A stretch of DNA of 55,517 nucleotides from positions 1-55,517 of the forward strand of contig LRSR01005242.1 of the NCBI GenBank assembly GCA_001579985.1, read 5' to 3'. Shown piece after piece: positions 47,201-55,517 of this stretch. Origin of the DNA: Hypsibius dujardini (lineage: Eukaryota > Tardigrada > Eutardigrada > Parachela > Hypsibiidae). Within the stretch, counting starts at the first letter, position 1, and each line of letters begins with the position of its first letter. A model generated the notes under the pieces. That model did not search any database, was not told the origin of the DNA, and was given only the letters and a program-made list of their open reading frames with translations. Made by a program: the position numbers and the translations under genes.

Positions 47201-49298
47201 TTTGACACAAAAAATGTCTACAAAATTGGGAGATGCACAATTTTTAAAATGAGAAATAATTTTGAAGCAATATAGGTAACAGTTGGGGAATGAAAATATT
47301 CATCGGCCGATAAAGCTCGCCAGTCAATGAAATGTTTCGGTTAAGCGCCGGATGAAAAATTCGGAAATGAAAATGAGGCACGTGTGGACGCGACGAGAGT
47401 TAAAATTCTTCAGAGCAATGAGGAGACATTGCGAGATGATTATCGTTTGAGAGCATCGGATCTTTCAGGGGGGGGGGAGCTAAATATAAAACAAAACTCT
47501 CCGGTATATCTGTCGTTTATCGGGCTTGCAAATCGCGTCATTGCTTGACGAGGTCTCTTTCTCGTTCACTCTCTTCTTTCGTCTTCTTTTTGGGGGTGTA
47601 TCGATATGTTTGTGCCCTATGGCGATATTTGATACCGTTTGTGTCTACTTCGTTCTTCGTCGGTTTATGTAGCAAACGAAAGAGACCTTCCGTGGCCTTT
47701 GACAAAGTTGTTACGTGGCTCTTTTGACTGCTTGGCGCCGTTCATTCAAACTCACTCCTCTTCTTATACAGTTTGACTGTAAACTGGGCGGGCCGATTGG
47801 TTGGACGTTGGGCAGTGGTTAAATTATGGACGCTATCTGGAAACTATTTTGATTTTGGAGAGGTATTTTTAAATGTTGGCAGTGATCAAGAGTATTCTTG
47901 TAATGTAATCGCGAAAAAAAAGTTATTGGTTTCCTGCTCATGGTTATTGAAACGCAGAATAAAAGCTTTTTTCCATCTGAAAATTCATTAATTTTTTTCG
48001 GGTTTGTTTGAATTGAGCTCACAATTACTAACCAAAATTTAAATTAAGCAGTGCGAGTGTTTTCTTCATGAACCACTGAAAAATATCATTGCAAGCTTTT
48101 GAAATGCTTGAATACTTGAAATTAGCATTCATTGTATTCTTCCAAAAATATTTATGGAAAATATTGGTGTCTAAATATTATGCTGGAAACTTGGCGAAGA
48201 ACAGGCGTTTGGCAGTTATCTGACTTAGCAACTTCGTGTTGAAATAATGAAATCGAACCGTTGCGTGCATTTCCACTTTTATGTTTTTATTCAGCCAAAA
48301 TTGATATTTAATTAGCTTTTGTAATAAAGTCCAGCATCGCATTACACTTTCTCATACTGTCCGGCATGTTTATTCACTAAATAAAACATCTCCAAAAGAT
48401 GACCTAAATTAAAAGTATTCATTTTGTTATATTTGCAGTTGCCGAGGAATATTTTACCTCAAATAATTAATTAGGCATCTGAAGTTTCATTTTTCAGATA
48501 ATTGTCATAATCGACACGGCAAGGCTAGCATATTTATTGATAACGTTTTCTAACTCACAAGCTGTGACGGTGTTGTTTGTATCGAACTGTAAGAGAGGTT
48601 GCGAGGTTAAGAGATGACTGCGTAACCGACTCTCACCGCGCTTCACCCCGCGTAAAAACGCATAATAACAGTCTATTAGGGTAAAATATGTCGATGAACG
48701 TATAATTTCTCCGTCGTCGGTAGACTTTGCAGTGAGACCGTAAATTTATATCGGTGACCGCAATCATCGTCTTCTTCTTCTCCTCCACTCATCGCAGTGG
48801 CGCGCCACGACCTCCGCGCGACATCGCGACACGGCACCATGCTACTTTTATATACAGTGACACCTGATATCTTCCGTCTGCAGTGCCAGCCTCCTTCTCT
48901 CTCTCTTTCTCTAATCACTTGCTGGCTCAGGTTGCTAAAAGTCATAATGGAGATGATATGACATTACAAGGATGCGCTCGTAGTTTCAAATCTTGATCAA
49001 TTATGGAGGCGGAGTTGGTGGTGTGGATTTTGGTGGAAAGCGCGCAGCGCGATAACCGGCTCAACTTTATTCATTCATTCGACCTCTCTCGTTCTGTCTC
49101 GTTTTTAGAGACACCAAAATGTTACTTCACTTCACTAAAGAAATAGCAAAAATCGGAAGTTAGTAAATAATTTCTTTCCTACTTGGGACGATTTTGAGAG
49201 GCAGGACGCAGAATGCCTCCTTTTTATTTTTTTAAATTAGTAAACATGAATGGTGATTTCAAAATTTATTTTACTGGAATAGTCAAATAAACTTTGTT

Positions 49299-49632
49299 TT
49301 GGCGAAATTTCAAAGTCCGGAAAACACTGGAAGATTATATTTTTCTTGACTGTAAAACGTTTGATTTCTAATCAAAGCGTTTACTTTCGCGATTTTTTAC
49401 ACCCTCCCGCAGAAAATTTAATTTGGAACCGACTGGAATCAGCAAAGCATTTTCTTAATATCAAATGGCGGAGCTGCGGGTCATTTCTAATATATGAGTC
49501 AGAAGTTCTGGATCGATAATGGCTTGCAAAGTAGCTCCGCCCAGTATCGAAAAAATGAATGTCATAATGTCAATCGATTCTAAATTGATTTTGGGCTCTT
49601 TTTTTACCATCCTGTTGCTTTTGAAACTTTGG
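49299..49632. mobile_element. palindromic MITE-like element, family A, third copy
   Basis: TTGGCGAAATTTCAAAG at the left matches the 34786 copy. The inner arms AATTTAATTTGGAACCGACTG and CAATCGATTCTAAATTGATTTT flank GGCGGAGCTGCGGGTC and GTAGCTCCGCCC. The right end TTTGAAACTTTGGC mirrors the left. Confidence 0.78.
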
Positions 49633-50941
49633 CACTGACTGGACCGGCAACCAAACGGCTTTTATCTTCTGTTGGACTGGCGGCTGTTGAGCATGTTACA
49701 TCAAAAATTCTCTACAGTTATCATGTAGCAGAAGCAGAGAAGTTACTGGCACTATGTAACATATATGCTTAGCTGGCAGTATTATTGCGGAGTAGTTTAG
49801 CAAGTCGACGGCCCGTCCAGCACATGGTACCACACATTTCATATCACGAGGTGGATGATGTACACATTGAATAATGTGCGTAGTGCCGGTGTCTTTCGGA
49901 ACAGCCGACAGGACAAACGCGTTGGCACAAAGAGCCACAGCGCTCAGGCTGACGGTCCAGGCTGACGGCTGACGGCAATCCTTGCCAGGTCGGGGTTACT
50001 GCATCAGTGAAGTTGTTGATTGAATGATTGAGGTTGGGCGATGAATTAAAAAACAGCTTGCTCGGTATTTTCTTAAGTCATAACCATGTCTTGCTGAATT
50101 TCAAATTTCTACACGATTTCGATTCAGATCACTTCATTCCGATATAGAAGTAATGAACAGGCATTATTTATGCTCATCTGCGATTGACGGTTGCACTTGC
50201 CATGTTATATCTCTGATGTAATTCCTTTTGACCGATTTTTTTGTGATCAACGGGAAGAAGGCCGAACTTAAGGATAATATTTATTTTCAGAGGTGAATTA
50301 GGCACACTTTTTTCCACACCCAATTTGTAGTCGCTGCGCTTTGATATTGCATCTTGTACAGTTGTGACGCGATCGAATGGGTAATAAGCATAACTGATAT
50401 CATTGCACCCACATACATTTGTAATTAAAGGAGTGGTGCACATCAATGTCGTGTGCTTCTAATTGGAAGTTCGGGGAGTTCGTGCTTCCCCCTGCCGAGA
50501 TTGAAAAACGGAATAACCTCATAGTGCGAAGAAATGAAAAAATTTCCGCCGATAACTGCTCAATTATTCAGCCGACAGGCCGAACTGTACGTGAATACTC
50601 CTGGCCCCGCCTCTTTGCCCAAAACTCTTAGTTATGTCGGTTGTTTGTCAGCTGATGTTCGCGCGTTGTTTTGCAACAGCACCTTTTTGTATATTCGTTT
50701 TTAGGATGATCCGGGTTTGTTCTTTGTGGTTTGTTTGTTTAGAGAATGTTCTGTTTGTGGTTGTATTCTTCTTGCGGATCTATCCGTAGCGGGCTGCTTT
50801 TGCGTGTTTCGGGCGTTTTCTCCTGTGTGTGCGGCTGAATAGAAGGCGTTTTCAGGATTTGTTGAAGGGCGAAACGTTTGCAGAATTGTTGAGTCGACAG
50901 CTATACCGCTAAGGGTTGATGATGTTCACGTCTATTTGGGT

Positions 50942-51598
50942 CGTGGGCTCGTTTACGGTCCAGTTATCAGTCGTAACCAGGAGCCCTGATGGTAGACGGC
51001 CAAGGGGTGGGCAAGGGGCACAATGCATCTTTTTCAAAATTGAATTAAAAAATTGACTTATTTTTTCCTGATCATTTTGAAACTTGCGTGGATTCACGGC
51101 AGCAGGGCTGTCGACAATTAAAATTTGCAAATAGACCAACCACAGCTTTAGTTTTGACGCGCACGGTTCAACATTTCGCTTGCTCGCTAACACCTTTTTT
51201 CGACATCCTTTTTTGAGAGACTTTTTTACCCGTTTTGCGTAGGTGAGGGGGTTTGATTTCGAGGGTCCCCAAGATTTCAAAACATTTTCAAAAACAATCG
51301 TTCACTTGGACCATTCTTGAATTCATTTAACGTACCATTTACAACTATTATTAGAGTGCTTATGTTGGACCCCAAAAAATCTTAAATTTGATCGAAAAAT
51401 TAATATTTTTGATAATGGTTTAAAATGCCAGGGGGCCATTTAAAATCAGACCCCCCCCCTAGTATAAAAATAATTAGAAAAAATAAAACGATTTTTGAGT
51501 TCAATTTTGAAAAAAACATCTTCATCCCTTTGCCTACCCCCTGGGTCTACCGTGAGGGGTCCTGGTTTCAATGCATAATCACCCTAAACGAGCCTTTT
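50942..51598. mobile_element. hAT-like non-autonomous transposon, family C, with nested insertion
   Basis: GGCTCGTTTACGGTCC at 50946 is mirrored by ACCCTAAACGAGCC at 51581-51594. The homology continues about 80 bp inward (AACCAGGAGCCCTGATGGTAGAC against CTACCGTGAGGGGTCCTGGTT, and AAGGGG against CCCTTTG). The outermost CAGGG has decayed. A different repeat, family D (51103-51243), interrupts it. Confidence 0.75.
51103..51243. repeat. interspersed repeat family D, copy 1 (nested)
   Basis: It shares about 140 bp in direct orientation with 52731-52868. Shared blocks are AATAGACCAA-CACAG, GTTTTGACGCGCACGG and ATTTCGCTTGCTCGCT. The class is unknown; the match is too short to tell a SINE from a MITE. 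Confidence 0.75.
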
Positions 51599-51894
51599 TC
51601 TTGGGTCATGTTTTTCGTTGCCAATTTTACCAATGAAACACACGCCACTAGGGCGGACATAGTATTCCCAGTTGGAATTTCCAGTATCCATAATTAATTG
51701 TTGCCTTGTTATGACAAGGAACGCGTTCCGGTATTGCTGAAATAAAAATCGATCAAGGTGCGAAAGTACGTACACTCGCCACGCTACGGTTAATAATTGT
51801 CCAGAAAGAATACATTCAATGGCATTAAGTGCATTTGCTCTCATTCGAAAGCTGTAAACTATAAGCCAAGTAAAAAGCGGAACAAAAAAATGCT

Positions 51895-54800
51895 TTAATT
51901 AGGTTCAGCTTTTTTTACATGCCAAAACGATTCGCTATCAACTCGCTGAATGAGATCGCGCTTGAAGGTGGTAAACTCCGTTCGCAGGACATGAAAGGCT
52001 GCTGCACACATTTTCGGATAAACCGGCTCAACCGCATCAAATCCCGCTTCTCGGCCCATCTCCTCCAGATATGCCCAAATCTCCTGCTCCATGCCATGAG
52101 CAATATTCCGACTTCCGCCTTCTTCATTGCCAACGATTCTTTGCCGGTAATCGTCCTCCGTCAGCTGCAGCATTTTTTCCGTCGATGGCAAACGCACTTT
52201 TCCATCCAGCACAGCCTTAAAAAATTTCACCTGCCCGTCCAAAATGGGAGTGAGAGTGACGAGGGTTACCACAAATGGAATTGCCATCGTGGGGTACCAG
52301 GCGTTAATCAGGTGCCGGTAGAGAGGAGTGACACGTCCACGGGAGGCTTCCACACGACATTCTTTGGAGAGAAAGGGGAAATCGTATGCGAATCCGGTGC
52401 AGAGGATGACAGCGTCAATGTCTGCTGTCGAACCGTCTTCCAGGATTGCTCCATGGGCTGTGAAGCCTTGTGGGATTGCTGTTTCTTTGAGATTTGGGAA
52501 TTGGTCTTTGAAAAATGACATGGGTTGTCGTTTTGCTAGGATAACCTGGTAAAAATAAGAATTATGAAACCGGGATGCTTCAGTTATTAGCGGGAGTGCA
52601 GTCGTCAATCACCAATATTTATTAGAAAAATTTTGATGAATGAGTTTGAACAAGTGATCAGTCGGAGATGTCAAGGAAATGTTATCAATGAATTTCGGAA
52701 ATTCGCTGATGCATTGGCTGATCTATAAGACAGTCGGGCTGTCAACAATCGAAAAATGCGAATAGACCAATCACAGGCCTTGGTTTTGACGCGCACGGCT
52801 CACTATTTCGCTTGCTCGCTGAGACCTTTTTCGATACCCTTTTCTGACAGACCCTTTTAACGTATTTTATTGACGGTTGCACTGTCTCTGTTTGGTAATA
52901 GCCAGAAAATGAAAATGTATGGCAAATGGGCTCAAGTAATTTGTAGAGATACGACATTGCACTGGGACCATTTTCAGCTCTTTACAGAGGCGTATGGGTA
53001 TAAATTTTAATTTTTAATGAGTTTGAGAGTTACGGGGCTGTTTTGTTATAAATTGCCTCTCCCTGAGTCGGGACCATGGCGATGAAACTTTTTATGACAT
53101 TTTTTACTCAAGATAAATAGATTACCCCAACTTTATTATTCAAATGACCCCCCCCCCTTGCAAGTGACTCGCTAAACCTTGAGGGAGGGGCCAAGGCAGT
53201 TTTCTCAGGTTATGGGTACAGGTTCCCATTTTTGGCTATAACTGATGTATGAGGGCTGACCAATGTCCCTTTGACTGATTATAACAAATTTGATAATTTT
53301 GAGAAGCCCATCTGTTTCCAATTTCCAGTTATAAAACTCCATCGTCCGATTTTTTGGGAGGATGGAAAGGCGTGACGCGATTGGGCCCCAAGTGTTGAAA
53401 TCAATACCGATCGACATCAATAACAAAAAAATACCACCTCGGCATGTCCAAGGTAACATCTCGCGAATCACAAAAAGTTACTAACATTTTCGGAAGAGGA
53501 CTCACCGTTTTGGCAGACGAAATAAGGTCCAGGGCAATGTCCCCGGCTGAGGGGCCGCCACCGAGTAGCAGCACGTTCTGCCCGGCAAACCTTCCCGGTT
53601 CCCGGTAATCGCTACTGTGGAGCCTTTGTCCTTGAAAATTGGCCAGACCGAAAAATTCCGGAACGAATGGAGTGTGGTTCTTCCTGAAAGAAAAAGCCGG
53701 TAAAACAGGCGGAATAAAAAATCCGTTTTCCATCAACATTTACGCTGTTGCACAATTTCATTCAGAGGGGAATACATAATGCAGAACAAGGAGCGCATCA
53801 GCAACCAAATAACTTCACAACTCAGTTATGTGGTAATGCCGTGATTGACGGTTTTTTCGCGCAAAAAACGGACCGAACTACTGCGTTCTCGCAGATAAAC
53901 GACCTTGAAAATGGATGCGGCCACGCGAAACGCCAGCCCACCATGTTTTACCCATCGCTTATTTGTTCTATACAAATACCATTGCAAGATGAGACGAGTT
54001 GTTAAATAAAATCAGTTCAAAGGATTGAAAAATCAGCATGAATCTTTTCCTGGCGATCCAGGGTATGCACTATATAATACACTATAAAAAGTGTCTGCAT
54101 CGGAAATTTTACGAGAATGTCCCCATTCAATTGCAATGAAATCTAGTTTCACAGGTAAAACGAAGGGCACTCCAAGAGTAATGCTATTTGGTCATTCACT
54201 CTGTACCAAACGACCGCTCTTCGAATTGCTCAGCCTAGACAGTTAGACCAAGGCCTGGTACACTGTAACCTAGAGTTTCATGGACCTGCGTATAGGGATC
54301 TTTCTTTTGGGATTCACCTTGTTATACCTGTGCAATCGCATGTTCTGCTGTTTTAAATGGACGTCTAGGCAGAAAAACGAAATTATGCTACACTGCACAC
54401 GACAAGATTAACTACCAAATCAATCAATCAAGCAAAGCTGAAACACCCCACATGACTTAATGTTGCGCGGTTCGGCCCGTCGAGCCTATCTCTCGTTTGC
54501 CCTGTTGGATTCCGTTTGTTCCTAGTTTATTCATCATTTCAATGATAAGTCTAATTAACAAAATAAGGTCAACCGTCTGACCATTGGTCATGACACACAT
54601 GAGACACAGATCAGCCGGTGCATGTATTTCACGTCTTCGCGGTTCCCAGCCACTCTCCGACCGAAAATATTTCTTCTAGGTCCTTGCCAGTAAGTAATTC
54701 AGCAAAACTTATAGAAGTAATGTAAAAAGCCCCGAAAAAAATAGTTGCACTACCAGAATTGGCACTTTCTTCCGATTGCGGAATAAATGACCAAGTGACA

Positions 54801-55501
54801 TTACTTTTGGAGTAGCCCTCGTAGCAATTCCCAGTAACTCGACCATGTCGTCGCGGATTAGTATGATGAATTGGGCAATTTTCAGCAAATTAAATATCAA
54901 CCGCCTCTCTCTCATAAAAGTGTGTGCGTTAGCCTATGCTACGGAGTTACACATTGAAGGTTATGATTTAACCAACTTCATCTAATCTCAGAGTTTATTA
55001 TTGACGAAATTACGGCTGACTTTTTATGCTTTTAAAAGCAGATTACTATCGCTGAAAATTCCAGCTGCAATTAAATTTTTATTGCTGCGGTTGCCATTTT
55101 TAGTTTCGGCGATCGACTCACGCGACCATACTGTAGTCTTACCTACCCATTACACACAAATACAACGTCGAAAGTCTCCGTCACTGTCAAATTCCGTTTC
55201 AAATCCTCGTATTCCACGAGCCAGCGCGGTCCGACCGCACTAGCAGGTACATGCTCTGACAGAATCGGAGTGACGACATTGACCCGATGATCAAACTAAA
55301 AAGCAGCGAGAGATTATGACATGGGATAAATGTATGGCTCTGAAAATAAACAGGGTGGGTACCTTAATATGTGGATGAAGCTTGAAGTGGTCAGCGTAGG
55401 ACTGCAGATACTGAAGGACAGTCGACGCGTCAATATAAGAGCTTTCGCCTCCGAGGAATGGGAAGCCTTCCAGCGCCATCAGATCTTTTGGGAGGTTCGT
55501 T
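51895..55501 (-). CDS. FMO: flavin-containing monooxygenase, C-terminal four exons (5' end beyond window)
   Basis: FMOs use FAD, NADPH and O2 to oxygenate soft nucleophiles. Exons in order are 55501-55363, 55295-55147, 53683-53506 and 52545-51895. They join in phase and give about 371 residues. The first begins in codon phase with TNLPKDLMALEGFPF, matching the FMO block just after the FAD-binding N-terminus, so the missing exons lie right of 55517. The identifying motif FxGxxxHxxxY is FQGQRLHSSDY. The NADPH site is LLLGGGPSAGDIALDL, and the late FMO motif is LCTGFAYDFPF. The protein ends HVKKAEPN with no hydrophobic tail, unlike the membrane-anchored vertebrate FMOs and more like soluble invertebrate or fungal forms. 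The orthologue within the family cannot be fixed from this part. Confidence 0.93.
52731..52868. repeat. interspersed repeat family D, copy 2
   Basis: This is the second copy of the repeat nested at 51103-51243. It lies in the FMO intron between the exons at 52545 and 53506. The ends read GGGCTGTCAACAATCG and TGACAGACCC, hinting at a short terminal inversion. Confidence 0.75.
53684..55146 (-). other. 1.46-kb FMO intron
   Basis: It lies between donor GTAGGT (at 55146) and acceptor CTTTCAG (at 53684). The joined codon GG|G gives VCNGKNHTPFVPEFFG, as expected for FMO. Nothing else is recognised in it. Confidence 0.8.
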
Positions 55502-55517
55502 CTGTGTGCAAAACAGG

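Larger units (their letters stand above)
47201..51894. other. intergenic region between HAND and FMO genes
   Basis: The left part is the HAND 5' flank, with a CACGTG E-box at 47379-47384 and a G-run at about 47468. The right part holds the family A palindrome at 49299-49632 and the hAT-like element at 50942-51598. No gene is supported. A 61-codon ATG frame at 50446-50631 (+) has no recognisable content. Confidence 0.6.

Noticed and set aside
50446-50631. 61-codon ATG frame between HAND and FMO
   Set aside because: It is short, isolated and unrecognised, with no promoter, splice or conservation evidence.
50909-51280. Lys/Arg-rich frame similar to one at 52742-52957
   Set aside because: The protein-level likeness only reflects the shared family D repeat; the similarity stops at the repeat edges.

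Overview
The window looks like nuclear DNA of a bilaterian invertebrate. It holds spliced animal genes with GT-AG introns (roughly 50 bp to 7.4 kb), many microsatellites and several families of short inverted-repeat transposons. A HAND-type bHLH gene points to Bilateria. I cannot place the species more closely. There is no sign of prokaryotic or organellar sequence. All gene models were built by hand from exon translations, splice sites and reading-phase continuity; no database search was possible.

Layout, left to right. 1-3.9 kb is intergenic and repeat-rich: a palindromic element, a 350-bp inverted-repeat element and a hAT-like non-autonomous transposon. 4.05-16.12 kb (+) is a complete soluble guanylate cyclase beta-1 gene of 9 coding exons and 634 codons, including a one-codon start exon and a 7.4-kb second intron. 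16.97-17.34 kb (-) is an unassigned possible exon. 19.16-26.95 kb (+) is a complete polypeptide N-acetylgalactosaminyltransferase of the GALNT2 type, with 14 coding exons and 582 aa. Convergent to it, 28.24-42.31 kb (-) is a talin gene of 21 coding exons and about 1,881 aa. 44.18-47.20 kb (-) is a complete three-exon HAND gene of 244 aa. 51.90 kb to the right edge (-) holds the last four exons of a flavin-containing monooxygenase that continues past the window.

The genes do not form one pathway. They act respectively in NO/cGMP signalling, Golgi O-glycosylation, integrin-actin linkage, mesoderm/heart transcription control and oxidative metabolism.

The most interesting signal is talin. The FERM head, R1/R2-like bundles, R9-R13, the actin-binding I/LWEQ module and the dimerisation helix are all recognisable. 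About 660 residues of central rod, roughly R3-R8 in vertebrate numbering, appear to be absent. The C-terminal dimerisation-helix exon is also present twice in tandem, both copies in phase 0. Next in interest are three interspersed repeat families (one hAT-like with a nested insertion), the repeated CTGT/CAGA tracts in introns, and the isolated start-codon exon of the cyclase.
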